Shown here one piece after another: positions 7,377 to 15,967 of a stretch of DNA of 64,000 nt. The notes beneath the pieces are model-generated. The model saw only the letters and a program-made list of their open reading frames with translations, searched no databases and was not told the DNA's origin. Numbering within the stretch: the first letter of the stretch is position 1; the number at the start of each line of letters is the position of its first letter. A program made the position numbers and the translations under genes. Source of the DNA: Sorangiineae bacterium NIC37A_2 (lineage in GTDB: Bacteria > Myxococcota_A > Polyangia > Polyangiales > Polyangiaceae); contig NASX01000001.1 in NCBI GenBank assembly GCA_002085155.1, positions 47,630-111,629 on the forward strand, in the 5' to 3' direction.

Positions 7377-8606
7377 ATGAACGCATCTCCCCGCTTCACC
7401 CCGTACCAGAAGAAGCTGCTCGGCTTTTTGTCCGTGGCGACCTTCTTCGAAGGTTACGACTTCTTCGCCCTGACCCAGGTCTTGCCTCACCTCCGGACCG
7501 AGTTCGCCCTCGATCATGCGGAGGCGAGTCAGCTGCTCGGAGTCGTGAACATGGGCGCGGTGCTCGCCTATGCCCTCGTCTCGAAGGCTGACCGCTACGG
7601 ACGCAAAGCGGTCCTGAACATCACGATCCTCGGTTACACGCTGCTCTCCGCGGCGTCCGGTCTCGCGCCCAACGTCATTGTATTCGGACTCTGTCAGCTC
7701 CTCGCGCGCATCTTCTTGATCGGTGAGTGGGCCACAAGCATGGTCATCGCCGCCGAGGAGTTTCCGAAGGAACGGCGAGGGTTTGCGCTAGGGATGGTCG
7801 GGGCGATGGCGGGGCTTGGCTCCGTGCTCTGCGTCGCTGTGGTGCCCGCGCTCACGAAAGCCTTCGGCTGGCGCAGCGTGTATTTTGTCGGAGTGTTTCC
7901 GCTCCTGCTCGTGGCCTACGCTCGCCGAGGCCTCCGGGAGACCTCGCGCTTCGAGACGAAAAGCGAATCGAAAGAGGGCGAGAGCAACATCAAGGGCCTG
8001 CTCAAGAGCGCTTACCGAGGGCGGGCGATTCGCCTCGGGCTGATCTGGTTTCTGACCTACCTCGCGACCCAGAACGCCGTGAGCGTCTGGAAGGACTACG
8101 CGATGACCGAGCTCAATTTGTCCGAGACGGCCGCAGGCGGAACCATGACGATCGCGGCTCTCGTCGCCTTACCCGTGGCCTTCCTCACGGGTCCTCTCAT
8201 CGATCTCGTCGGAAGGCGCATCGGCGCGACCTTGATCCTGACTTTGACCTCTCTCGGCGTCTACGGCAGCTACTCCCTCGCTCCCGGCGCCCTGCTCACC
8301 ATAGCGCTGACCTTCGCGGTGATCGGCGTGAGCGCGGTCCTGACCGCTTTGAACGCGTTTACGACCGAGCTCTTCCCGACGGAGGTCCGCGGCTCCGCTT
8401 TCGCCTTCTCGAACAATATCCTCGGCCGCACAGGCTACTGGGTCTCCCCGTTCGTCGTCGGGGCCATCGCGAATCAAACGGGCTGGGGATTGCCCCTGCG
8501 AGTCGCGGCGCTGTTCCCGCTGATCGCGGTGGTTTTGGTCTGGCTCTGGCTCCCTGAGACGCGGGGCGTTGAGCTCGAAGAGGTCGAGAAACCGACCGAG
8601 GGCTGA
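7377..8606 (+). CDS. MFS transporter (sugar-porter-like)
   Basis: 409 aa from ATG 7377 (MNASPRFTPYQKKLLGFLSV); the earlier GTG at 7290 adds a non-hydrophobic tail and is unlikely. Twelve TM helices are expected. The family marks are FEGYDFFAL in TM1, the loop 2-3 motif ADRYGRKAVL, the E-x-x-x-x-x-R-G site FPKERRGFALG between TM4 and TM5, and DLVGRRIGATLI in the second half. TM1 'F.e.YDf' and WRSVYFVG recall metabolite/H+ symporters. Substrate unknown. It converges on the GST gene. Confidence 0.9.
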   Translation: MNASPRFTPYQKKLLGFLSVATFFEGYDFFALTQVLPHLRTEFALDHAEASQLLGVVNMGAVLAYALVSKADRYGRKAVLNITILGYTLLSAASGLAPNVIVFGLCQLLARIFLIGEWATSMVIAAEEFPKERRGFALGMVGAMAGLGSVLCVAVVPALTKAFGWRSVYFVGVFPLLLVAYARRGLRETSRFETKSESKEGESNIKGLLKSAYRGRAIRLGLIWFLTYLATQNAVSVWKDYAMTELNLSETAAGGTMTIAALVALPVAFLTGPLIDLVGRRIGATLILTLTSLGVYGSYSLAPGALLTIALTFAVIGVSAVLTALNAFTTELFPTEVRGSAFAFSNNILGRTGYWVSPFVVGAIANQTGWGLPLRVAALFPLIAVVLVWLWLPETRGVELEEVEKPTEG

Positions 8607-8678
8607 ACGCCCGCCGCACGCGGAAGAGTCCCGACGCGCGAAGCCTGCCGGCCGCCTGCGCAGCCCCGCTCATTGTCC

Positions 8679-9293
8679 TCAACCCATCACGGGAAGATCG
8701 GGCGGAATCGTCTCTTTCAGGCTCGGTCGCTCGAGAAGGCGCGCCTCATATTCGAGAAGGCTCGCGTAGTCCCCTGCGAGGAACTCGGGACGACGCAAGC
8801 GGCAATAGCCGAGGGCCGCAATGACTGCGATGTCCGCGAGGCTGAAGCGACCGCCCTCGAGGTAGGGCGAACCAAGCGCCGCACGGTCAAGCTCAGCGAG
8901 AACGGCGCGCACCTTTTCGGTCAGTTTCGCGATCTGCGCCTCGTTTCGAACCTCAGCGGGGCGCGCCGTTTCGACCACGATCGGGATCAGGACATCACAG
9001 AGTCCATCGGCGAGCGCCTCAAAGCGGCGCACCCGAGCCCGGGCCATCGGATCGCCAGGAATCAGGACAGGATGCGGATGGAGATGATCCAGGGTGTCGA
9101 TGATGACCCGGGAGTCGAAGAGCGCGAGCCCGCTGTCGAGAACCAGGGTCGGCACTTTTCCGAGGGGATTCACCTCGCTCGCCTTGCGCCCGGAGGTTCG
9201 GACATCCACCTCGTCCGCGCGCAGCCCCTTTTCTCTTAGAAAAACGCGAACCTTCCGCGAATAGGGGCTCGTCAGCGAGTGGTAGAGTTCCAT
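8679..9293 (-). CDS. Glutathione S-transferase family protein
   Basis: 204 aa, typical length. The N-terminal thioredoxin-like domain has MELYHSLTSPYSRKVRVFL (Ser/Tyr active-site region), the cis-proline segment GKVPTLVL, and the glutathione-contact region FDSRVIIDTLD. The C-terminal helical domain spans about 85-204 with FSLADIAVIAALGY, the usual N-capping box. It is likely cytosolic and may conjugate or reduce electrophiles; no substrate can be named. Divergent from the DUF3025 gene. Confidence 0.93.
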   Translation of the reverse strand: MELYHSLTSPYSRKVRVFLREKGLRADEVDVRTSGRKASEVNPLGKVPTLVLDSGLALFDSRVIIDTLDHLHPHPVLIPGDPMARARVRRFEALADGLCDVLIPIVVETARPAEVRNEAQIAKLTEKVRAVLAELDRAALGSPYLEGGRFSLADIAVIAALGYCRLRRPEFLAGDYASLLEYEARLLERPSLKETIPPDLPVMG

Positions 9294-9392
9294 GAACGAA
9301 ATCTACTCGCCTCCGGCCCCGGGACAACGAGAGAAACTCCTGACAGGGCGCAAACGATAGAAAACCGAGGACCTTTTCGCTAGAGGAGGGGC

Positions 9393-10250
9393 GTGCCGAA
9401 GTCGGGCCAACCCTGGGACCAGAGCTTCCTCGCCGGACATCCGCTGTTCCGCGCGTTCGAGCCCTTTGCGCGTCCCCTGCGTACCCCGACCTGGCCCGGA
9501 CCCGACGACTTTACACGTGTCTGTGCGGAGTTTTGCGCGCGCTCGGGTCTCGAGCTCCCGCCTCTCAGCTTCCGCGCCATGGAGAAGAAGTCACGCCGCG
9601 AGAAACGGACCTCCGTCGAGCTCGAGCGCCTGTATGACGGGAGCATCACGCTCTCCGGCGAGGTCCCCTGCCTCAGAGAGAGTTATCACGATCTCTTGAA
9701 CGCGATCGTCTTCTGCGCCTTCCCCCGCGCGAAGCGGGCCCTGCACGCTCGGCAGTTTCGGGCGCTCAAGACCTGGCTCGAAGAGAACGGTGTGCTCGGT
9801 GACGAAACGAGCGCCCCGCGTTTGCCTGGGGCGCGTTCCCGTGAACAAGACGCACTCACCATCTTCGATGAAGGCGGGACCGTGCTCCTCTTCACCGAGC
9901 GCGCTCACGAAAAGTGGAGAGGAGCTCGCACGCGGCTCAGCCTCGAGGACTTCGGTCCCGACCAGGTTCTCCCGCTCCTTTTCGGTCACGCCCTCCTCGA
10001 ACACCTCGTCGAAGGCCAAAGGGCCCTCCGCTCGAGCGGCGTCGTCATGGTCCTGCCCGAACCCAAAGGAGAACTCCTCGCCCTAGCCGGTGAAAAGGAC
10101 GTGCTCGAGCTCTTCGCCTATGTCGACGCGCGCCTCGCCGAGCGCCTCGAAGACCCCAAAGAATTCCGCCTTCCCGGCGCCGACTCGATCTTCGAGCTGT
10201 CTTCCGGAAAGGTCCTGGTCGGCCCGCCGAAGCCCGCTTGGCACCTGTGA
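9393..10250 (+). CDS. DUF3025 family protein
   Basis: 285 aa from GTG 9393, preceded by GAGGAGG at ideal spacing. The central stretch ESYHDLLNAIVFCAFPRAKR followed by ALHARQ fits the DUF3025 signature (Y-H-D-L-L-N-x-x-x-F-x-x-F-P-x-x-K-x-x-L). It also has TIFDEGGTVLLF, GHALLEHLVEG and a C-terminal FRLPGADSIFEL. No membrane segment. DUF3025 proteins have no established role. The next gene starts 27 bp later, so they probably form an operon. Confidence 0.8.
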   Translation: MPKSGQPWDQSFLAGHPLFRAFEPFARPLRTPTWPGPDDFTRVCAEFCARSGLELPPLSFRAMEKKSRREKRTSVELERLYDGSITLSGEVPCLRESYHDLLNAIVFCAFPRAKRALHARQFRALKTWLEENGVLGDETSAPRLPGARSREQDALTIFDEGGTVLLFTERAHEKWRGARTRLSLEDFGPDQVLPLLFGHALLEHLVEGQRALRSSGVVMVLPEPKGELLALAGEKDVLELFAYVDARLAERLEDPKEFRLPGADSIFELSSGKVLVGPPKPAWHL

Positions 10251-10277
10251 CGCCCTCCGCTCTCTAGAGATTCCCGC

Positions 10278-10829
10278 ATGATTCAGGACGACGACGATCT
10301 CACAGAGTTCTCCGAGGGACCTCGCGCCCGCTCGCGCACCTCGATGAAAGATGAACGCGTAGCGAGCGAGACGGCGCTGCTTCGCATTTTGGATCGCCTC
10401 GGTCAGCTCCCGGAGACTGTTTGGGACAGGCTCGGGGTCTCCGAAGAAACCCAAGATGGGCTCCGCACGGCAAAGAAGATCAAAGACGCCGCCGCCCGAG
10501 CCCGTCACCTCAAACACGTTCGCGCGTCTTTGCGCGCCGAAGATTGGCAGGGCATCGAACGGCGCATTGAACAGTTCGCCGGAGGCCAGGCCCTCGATCC
10601 CCTCGACCAAGAGACTCCGCCCCACGTCGCAAGAGCCGCTGAGCTCGTGATCCAAGGCGATCCGGGCCTTGCCCGTTTTCTCGAAGAATACCCCCGCGCG
10701 AATCGAACCCGCCTCCGCCAGCTCATCCGCGGTGTTCTCGAAGCCTCCGAAGCGAAACGTCCAAGAGCCCGCAGCGTCCTCGAAGCCGCCGTCTACAGCG
10801 CGATGGAAGCCGGTTCCGGCGAATCGTAA
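10278..10829 (+). CDS. DUF615/YjgA (DarP)-like ribosome-associated protein
   Basis: 183 aa, highly charged and helical. RSRTSMKDERVASETALLRI resembles the start of the YjgA/DUF615 core, and the C-terminal FLEEYPRANRTRLRQLIRG matches the family's 'leeyP.adrq.LRqLiR' element. In E. coli, YjgA (DarP) associates with late 50S assembly intermediates. The similarity is clear but not strong in the middle, so orthology is tentative. It sits 27 bp behind the DUF3025 gene. Confidence 0.65.
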   Translation: MIQDDDDLTEFSEGPRARSRTSMKDERVASETALLRILDRLGQLPETVWDRLGVSEETQDGLRTAKKIKDAAARARHLKHVRASLRAEDWQGIERRIEQFAGGQALDPLDQETPPHVARAAELVIQGDPGLARFLEEYPRANRTRLRQLIRGVLEASEAKRPRARSVLEAAVYSAMEAGSGES

Positions 10830-11127
10830 GCGCCACGTTTGCTCGTGCCTCCACCGAAGCCGATTTCTCGCGCGGCGGCGCCGTCAGACGTCCCAGCCGT
10901 TTTTCCGTGGGGCTCCAAGTGTTTTCTTTGGCCCCGGTCCATCACATCCATCACGGCCCGGCCGAGCCTTCACCTGAGCGCAACATCTTCTTGCGCGCCC
11001 TCTGGCCGCCGATCCAACCATCGCCCAACGTCTCCGCGCCTCACCTCGCGCCCACCGGTAATTCCACCACGAGCCGAACCGAATCCATTTTTGCCCGTGA
11101 GGCAACAGACAGTGACGCGCCCATAAG
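10830..11127. other. Intergenic region without recognised gene
   Basis: About 300 bp between the DUF615-like gene and the YceI promoter. Frames crossing it on either strand have no family resemblance or ribosome site. Nothing else recognised. Confidence 0.5.
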
Positions 11128-11178
11128 TTGCAACTCGATCGCCGGCGCGCTTAAAGATCCTCCGCGGGGGCGCGGAGG
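11128..11178 (+). promoter_or_regulatory. Sigma-70-like promoter and leader hairpin of the YceI gene
   Basis: TTGCAA at 11128-11133, a 17-bp spacer, then TTAAAG at 11151-11156. A perfect 8-bp hairpin (CCTCCGCG, loop GGGG, CGCGGAGG) at 11159-11178 would be the very start of the transcript; it could protect the 5' end of the message. Promoter strength is not testable by eye. Confidence 0.5.
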
Positions 11179-11215
11179 CACTCCTATTTGCCCCCCTCTC
11201 ACCCAAGGAACATCT

Positions 11216-11860
11216 ATGTCGACTCTCACGGTTCGCGTCTCCTCTACCCTTCTCGCCCTGGCCCTCGCCTCGGTCGCCTGCAACAACAATCCGACCGCAG
11301 GGAAGACTCAGGCCAAGACCTCCGAGGCCGTCACGCCCGCTCCGGCCGCAGCTCCCTCGGAGAACACCCAGACGATCCCGCTCACCAAGGCCAGTGGTAA
11401 GGTCGGCTTTGTCGGCGCCAAGGTCACCGACAAGCACGAAGGCAGCTTCGCCGACTACTCCGGCTCGATCACGCTCGTGGACGGTGCTGTCGAGAAGAGC
11501 TCGGTCAAAGTCACCATCGACATCAAGTCTCTCGAGATCGAACCCGACAAGCTCAAGAGCCACCTCCTCAGCCCCGACCTGTTCGACTCTGAGAAGTTCC
11601 CGACCTCCGAGTTCGCTTCGACCAAGATCGCTCCCGCCGACGGCGGCAAGTACGAGGTCACCGGAAACCTGACGCTCCACGGCGTGACCAAGTCGATCTC
11701 CTTCCCGGCGGAGATCGCGGTGAGCCCGAGCGCCGTCACGGTCAAGGCCGAGTTCGGCATCAACCGCAAGGACTTCGGAATCGTTTACCCTGGTATGCCC
11801 GACGACCTGATCAAAGACGACGTCCTGATCCAGCTCGACCTGAAGGCCGACCGCTCCTAA
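11216..11860 (+). CDS. YceI-family periplasmic lipoprotein
   Basis: 214 aa from ATG 11216, which has AAGGA 7 nt upstream; longer frames from 10907 lack a signal. MSTLTVRVSSTLLALALAS then VAC is a lipoprotein signal (Cys about residue 22). A Pro/Ala linker follows, then the YceI lipocalin-like barrel from about residue 50: TKASGKVGFVGAKVT, GSFADYSGSITL, LLSPDLFDSEKFPTSEF, LTLHGVTKSISFP, FGINRKDFGI. YceI barrels bind polyisoprenoid or amphiphilic lipids in the periplasm. Monocistronic: own promoter and terminator. Confidence 0.93.
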   Translation: MSTLTVRVSSTLLALALASVACNNNPTAGKTQAKTSEAVTPAPAAAPSENTQTIPLTKASGKVGFVGAKVTDKHEGSFADYSGSITLVDGAVEKSSVKVTIDIKSLEIEPDKLKSHLLSPDLFDSEKFPTSEFASTKIAPADGGKYEVTGNLTLHGVTKSISFPAEIAVSPSAVTVKAEFGINRKDFGIVYPGMPDDLIKDDVLIQLDLKADRS

Positions 11861-11883
11861 TCCGACCCGTCGTCTTTCAAAAA

Positions 11884-11918
11884 GCGCGCATCCCGCCCGG
11901 GATGCGCGCGTTTGTTTT
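11884..11918 (+). terminator. Intrinsic terminator of the YceI gene
   Basis: Perfect 11-bp stem GCGCGCATCCC / GGGATGCGCGC with loop GCCC, followed by GTTTGTTTT. It lies 23 bp after the stop. Confidence 0.88.
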
Positions 11919-11950
11919 ATGGGGACTCGAGTCGCGATAGCTTCCGCGCC

Positions 11951-13318
11951 ATGTCCTTGCTGACGATCGCTGCGATCCTGCTTGCATTGACCGGGCTCTT
12001 CGCCTGGATCAACCAACGCTTCTTCAAGCTCCCGGTGACCATTGGCTTGATGATCCTCGCCCTCAGCAACGCGCTCGGGCTCCTGGTCCTCGAACAGATC
12101 GAGCCGCGCTGGGTCGAGCCGGTCGAGCGCATGATGATGTCGATCGACTTCGACCGGACCTTGATGCACGGGATGCTGGGTTACCTGCTGTTCGCGGGCG
12201 CGCTCCATGTCGACATGGCCAAGCTCCGGAACCAGCGCGCGATCGTCCTCTTGCTCGCGACCGTGGGCGTCTTACTCACGGCCGTCCTCGTGGGCGGAGC
12301 GACCTGGTTCGTCACCCAGCTCTTCAACCTCCACGTTCCATTCGTCTTCTGCTTGGCCTTCGGTGCGCTCATCGCGCCGACCGATCCGATCGCGGTGCTC
12401 GCGATCCTGAAGAAGGTTGGCGCTCCCAAGAGCATTGAGATCAAGCTGGCGGGAGAGAGCTTGTTCAACGACGGCGTGGCCGTGGTGCTCTTCATCGGCC
12501 TGCTTCGCATCGCCGGGGTCGGAGGGCCGGCCGCGGTGGCTCGCGCTGCCCAGCAGGATCTCACGGACGAAATCCTCCATCACGCCGAGGGCGTCCTCAA
12601 GCTGTTCATGGTCGAAGTCGGCGGCGGCATCTTGCTCGGCCTGGCTCTCGGCGGCCTCTTGGTTGCGCTCCTCGCGCGCATCGACGACTACAAGACAGAG
12701 GTGCTCCTGACGCTCGCGGGAGTGACGGGCGGCTACGAGCTCTGCACCGTGTTCCATTTCTCGGGACCGCTCGCCATGGTCATCGCGGGGCTCTTCATCG
12801 GGAACCGCGGACGCATGGCCGCGCTCAGTGAAGAGTCGGCTCGCCGGCTTGACGACTTCTGGGAGCTGATCGACGAAATCTTGAACTCCGTGCTCTTCGT
12901 CCTGATCGGACTCGAAGTGCTCATCATCACCCTCGAGCCGAGCTACCTGATCGCGGGCGCGCTCGTCATTCCCCTTGTGCTGCTCGGTCGCCTCGTGACA
13001 GTGGCCGGCCTGACCTGGCTCCTCAAGCGAACCCACGAGTTCTCAGCGGGCGCGACCCGAGTTCTCGCTTGGGCGGGGCTCCGGGGTGGCGTCTCCGTCG
13101 CGCTCGCCCTCTCTCTGAAGGGCAAACTGCCCCCTGAGATGAGCGCGGTCGGCGACCTGCTCGTCACGATGACCTACGTCGTCGTCTGCTTCTCCATCAT
13201 CGTCCAAGGCCTCACCATCGGACCCTTGGTGAAGAAGCTGGGTCTCGCGGGACTGCCTCCGAGCATGCCCCCGAGCATGCCGCCGGCTCCGGTTGCTCCG
13301 CCCCCGCCCGGACACTGA
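11951..13318 (+). CDS. CPA1-family cation:proton antiporter (NhaP-like)
   Basis: 455 aa from ATG 11951; an earlier in-frame start lies inside the upstream terminator. About 12-13 TM helices are expected. The family marks are FGALIAPTDPIAVLAILKK and the ion-binding ESLFNDGVAVV (the Asn-Asp pair typical of CPA1), then GGVSVALALSL near the end. It exchanges Na+ or K+ for protons across the inner membrane. The C-terminus is short and Pro-rich (MPPSMPPAPVAPPPP), with no regulatory TrkA/CNMP domain. Convergent with the OpgC-like gene. Confidence 0.93.
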   Translation: MSLLTIAAILLALTGLFAWINQRFFKLPVTIGLMILALSNALGLLVLEQIEPRWVEPVERMMMSIDFDRTLMHGMLGYLLFAGALHVDMAKLRNQRAIVLLLATVGVLLTAVLVGGATWFVTQLFNLHVPFVFCLAFGALIAPTDPIAVLAILKKVGAPKSIEIKLAGESLFNDGVAVVLFIGLLRIAGVGGPAAVARAAQQDLTDEILHHAEGVLKLFMVEVGGGILLGLALGGLLVALLARIDDYKTEVLLTLAGVTGGYELCTVFHFSGPLAMVIAGLFIGNRGRMAALSEESARRLDDFWELIDEILNSVLFVLIGLEVLIITLEPSYLIAGALVIPLVLLGRLVTVAGLTWLLKRTHEFSAGATRVLAWAGLRGGVSVALALSLKGKLPPEMSAVGDLLVTMTYVVVCFSIIVQGLTIGPLVKKLGLAGLPPSMPPSMPPAPVAPPPPGH

Positions 13319-13373
13319 AGACGCGCTCGACCCACCGAACGCGTCCCCGCGACCTCTCAGCCCCTCGCCTGGG

Positions 13374-13398
13374 CGCGGGGAGCACGCGGCTCCCCGCG
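13374..13398. terminator. GC-rich hairpin between convergent genes
   Basis: CGCGGGGAGC, a 5-nt loop, GCTCCCCGCG: a perfect 10-bp stem between the stops of the antiporter (13318, plus) and the acyltransferase (13444, minus). There is no T-tract on either side, so bidirectional termination is only inferred from its place. Confidence 0.4.
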
Positions 13399-13443
13399 TT
13401 CGGGCGCGCTTTCAGAGACACCGCGCGCGCGAAAGGCGCGAGC

Positions 13444-14574
13444 TTACGCAATCTTTCTGATCGCCGTCCTGTGGAGGGCGACGCCGTAGAGCAGCAAAAA
13501 GCCGACGGGGACCACCACAAACTCCTGCCAGAGCTCCAAGCCAACATCCGCATCATCGATGAGCAGGAAGACGCCGAGAGCGAGCAGGACGTGCGCACAG
13601 AAGACCGCGAGGGACTCTCGCCCGAGGCGCGCCAGCGCCCGCGCGAAGAGCGCCCGACCGAACTTCGGTCCTACCTGAGCCAAAACGATCAGCCAGGCGC
13701 CGAGATTCACGAGCCTGAGGGGCGCGAGCCTCCATTTGTCGAGCAGCGCGGGCGCGTCGACACTCATTCCCCAAAGCCGCTCCGCGTAGCGCAGGCCGAG
13801 GAAAAAGAGACAGGTCGCGATCGCCGCCGGAAGCAGTCCCCGCGGCAATGCCCCCGCGAGCGACGCGCGCGTCCCCTTCGATACTCCGAGAAACAGCCCC
13901 AGACACCAAAGCAGCTGCCACCCGAGCAAGTCGAACGCTCCAAACACGTACTCAGGCATCTCACCGAACACCGCCAGAGCGAGAGCGTGACCGTGAGCGC
14001 GCGCTCCGAGCTGAGCCAGGCCCCAGAGGAGCGCGCTCGGAAGGAGGACAAATCGAGCGCCGCGCCGCACCATGACCTCGAGGACCAGGGGAGTCAGCGC
14101 CAGAAACACCGCGTAGAGCGGGAGAATGTCGAAGAGCGGCGGCTCGTAGACGAGAAGCGGCGCGGCCACGAGCGCGCGTCCCGGCTCATCGATGAAGAAA
14201 GAGAGGACGTTGTAGATGGCGGGCCGATCCGAGAAGAAGCTGGCCAGCAGGAACGCGACGTAGAGGAGCGCGAGGTGCGCCCCGTAGATGAAGAGGGCGC
14301 GGCGCCAGAGTGCTTTTTGGACGGGAGCTGGGCCCTGCTGACGAAGACGCGGCGTGTAGATGTGCGCGACCAAAAAGGCCGAAAGAAAAACGAAGCCTTC
14401 GGCGGCGGAGACGAATCCGAACGCGTCGTGGCTATAGGTGCTGAAACGGGTCGGCAAGTGCGTCACGGTCATGAGCACCAAAAACAGGCCACGCAGGGCG
14501 TCGAGCCCTGGGATGCGCTCAGGTTTTTCGAGCGAAGCCGCGCGAGCCGGCCCCGACAAATTCTCTAAAGCCAT
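13444..14574 (-). CDS. OpgC/acyltransferase-3-like membrane protein
   Basis: 376 aa from ATG 14574 (MALENLSGPARAASLEKPER); the longer frame up to 14859 overlaps the divergent gene's N-terminus and has no SD. After a short tail comes IPGLDALRGLFLVLMTVTHL, the OpgC/acyltransferase-3 first helix with the conserved D-x-x-R-G, and about ten TM helices (SAAEGFVFLSAFLVAHIY, FDILPLYAVFLALTPLV, GRESLAVFCAHVLLALGVFL). OpgC succinylates osmoregulated periplasmic glucans; for this homolog a transmembrane acyl transfer to an envelope glycan is inferred. A GAGGA sits unusually close to this ATG. Confidence 0.78.
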   Translation of the reverse strand: MALENLSGPARAASLEKPERIPGLDALRGLFLVLMTVTHLPTRFSTYSHDAFGFVSAAEGFVFLSAFLVAHIYTPRLRQQGPAPVQKALWRRALFIYGAHLALLYVAFLLASFFSDRPAIYNVLSFFIDEPGRALVAAPLLVYEPPLFDILPLYAVFLALTPLVLEVMVRRGARFVLLPSALLWGLAQLGARAHGHALALAVFGEMPEYVFGAFDLLGWQLLWCLGLFLGVSKGTRASLAGALPRGLLPAAIATCLFFLGLRYAERLWGMSVDAPALLDKWRLAPLRLVNLGAWLIVLAQVGPKFGRALFARALARLGRESLAVFCAHVLLALGVFLLIDDADVGLELWQEFVVVPVGFLLLYGVALHRTAIRKIA

Positions 14575-14667
14575 TTCCTCGGATATCCCCACCTTGGCGC
14601 AAACCGTGCGCGAGGTCGACCCGAGGAGTGTTGGCGCACCGGCCCAAGGGGCTATAGAGCAGTCCAG

Positions 14668-15351
14668 ATGCGTCCTTGGCTCGCCGTGGAGAGCGCCACC
14701 ATCCCCGGCGAAACCCAGGAACTGAAGCTGCTCCAGCGTGGGGACGAGTTTTCGATCCTGCTCGGGAACAATGTGCTCATGGGCACGCGACTCTTCGGCT
14801 CCGAGGAAGCTCTGGCGAGTTTGAGCGCCGAGCGCGTGAAAAAGAAGAAGGGCGCTCACGTTCTCATCGGTGGGCTCGGCATGGGTTTCACGCTCCGTGC
14901 AGCCCTCTCAGCTTTCCCTCTCACTACGCGCTTCTCCGTCGCGGAGCTCGTGCCCGCTGTGATCGCCTGGGCTCGAGGGCCCCTTCGCTCCGTGCACGGC
15001 TCTTCCCTCGATAGCTCTCGGGTCTCGATTGTGGAAAGCGACGTGACAGCGCTGATTCGCGGCGCTGAAGCAGAGTTCGACGCGATCTTGCTCGACGTCG
15101 ACAACGGTCCCGAAGGCCTGACGCGCCCCAGCAATCGCGCCCTCTACGGTCCGCGGGGACTCGAGGAGGCGCGCCGGGCGCTCTGTCCCGGTGGTGTTCT
15201 CGCTGTTTGGTCAGCAGGCCCCGATGGGCGGTTTGTTCGGCGACTCCGACAAGCAGGCTTTGAGGTCGAAGAAAAAAAGGTGCGCGCGAACGGCAAGCGC
15301 ACCGGCGGACACCACGTGATCTGGCTCGCGGTCAAACCGAACGAACGGTAA
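14668..15351 (+). CDS. Spermidine synthase-like methyltransferase-fold protein
   Basis: 227 aa. It has a Rossmann SAM/dcSAM-type fold: HVLIGGLGMGFTLRAALSA (motif I), a following acidic SVAELVPAVIAWARG, then EFDAILLDVDNGPEGL, where spermidine synthases carry the catalytic Asp, and GGVLAVWSAG. The N-terminal beta-hairpin tetramerisation part is short. Stand-alone proteins of this kind are common in myxobacteria and rarely shown to make spermidine, so polyamine synthesis is uncertain. Divergent from the OpgC-like gene with 93 bp between starts. Confidence 0.75.
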   Translation: MRPWLAVESATIPGETQELKLLQRGDEFSILLGNNVLMGTRLFGSEEALASLSAERVKKKKGAHVLIGGLGMGFTLRAALSAFPLTTRFSVAELVPAVIAWARGPLRSVHGSSLDSSRVSIVESDVTALIRGAEAEFDAILLDVDNGPEGLTRPSNRALYGPRGLEEARRALCPGGVLAVWSAGPDGRFVRRLRQAGFEVEEKKVRANGKRTGGHHVIWLAVKPNER

Positions 15352-15413
15352 GCGCAAAAGTCGCTCCGGGCCCCTCGGACCCTCCCTCGACGTGTTCCCC
15401 CCCGAGGCAGCGC

Positions 15414-15452
15414 ACAAAAACAAAAGCGCTTCCGAAAATGTACGGAAGCGCT
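15414..15452 (-). terminator. Intrinsic terminator of rpmG
   Basis: Perfect 10-bp stem AGCGCTTCCG / CGGAAGCGCT with an 8-nt loop; on the minus strand it is followed by TTTGTTTTTG. It lies 46 bp downstream of the rpmG stop. Confidence 0.88.
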
Positions 15453-15497
15453 CGCGTCGATCTTCCCCGCAAAGGGCGGGTGCTCAGACGGAAAATC

Positions 15498-15665
15498 TTA
15501 TTTCGAGTGGGGCGGCATCTTCATCTCTTTGAAGACGACATGCTGCCGAACGACGGGGTCGTACTTCTTCAGCTCGAGCTTGCCCTGCTGAGTACGCTTG
15601 TTCTTCGTCGTGTAATACGTGAAGCCGGTTCCGGCGGACGAGACGAGACGGATGTTGTCGCGCAT
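15498..15665 (-). CDS. rpmG: 50S ribosomal protein L33 (zinc-free form)
   Basis: 55 aa. Starts [20 protein letters not shown], then [19 protein letters not shown] and [10 protein letters not shown]: the L33 fold with the zinc-binding CxxC pairs replaced, i.e. the C-minus type. ATG 15665, TAA at 15498. It lies alone on the minus strand, divergent from rpmH, rather than in the usual rpmG-secE-nusG order. Own terminator downstream. Confidence 0.95.
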   Translation of the reverse strand: MRDNIRLVSSAGTGFTYYTTKNKRTQQGKLELKKYDPVVRQHVVFKEMKMPPHSK

Positions 15666-15814
15666 GGGACCGGGGCCGTATCATGCCCCCTCGGCCTCGG
15701 CAACGAAAAATGCGCCTCCAGATCAAGAAAGACGCCTGCGAGCGCCTCATTTAGCTTGACGCTCCGGTAAGTCCGTGGCTGACTCCCCGCCCCCCCGGTA
15801 CGAGGCTACGACCT

Positions 15815-15967
15815 ATGAGCAAGCGAACTTTCCAACCCAGCAACACCAGCCGCCTCCGCACCCATGGTTTCCGCAAGCGGAACAGCACGAAGGGCGGCCG
15901 CAAGGTGCTCAAGAATCGCCGTCAGCGTGGCCGGTGGCGCCTGGCCGTGACCGCGTACCAGAAGTGA
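15815..15967 (+). CDS. rpmH: 50S ribosomal protein L34
   Basis: 50 aa: [49 protein letters not shown]. This is the canonical Arg/Lys-rich L34 with R-T-H-G-F-R-x-R and K-V-L-x-x-R-R-x-x-G-R. GAGG lies 9 nt before ATG. It heads the conserved rpmH-rnpA-yidD-yidC-khpB cluster. The rnpA frame is open through the whole of this gene (see findings). Confidence 0.96.
   Translation: MSKRTFQPSNTSRLRTHGFRKRNSTKGGRKVLKNRRQRGRWRLAVTAYQK

Noticed and set aside
15666..15814. Replication origin next to rpmH
   Set aside because: rpmH clusters often lie near oriC, but no DnaA-box cluster or dnaA/dnaN gene is visible.
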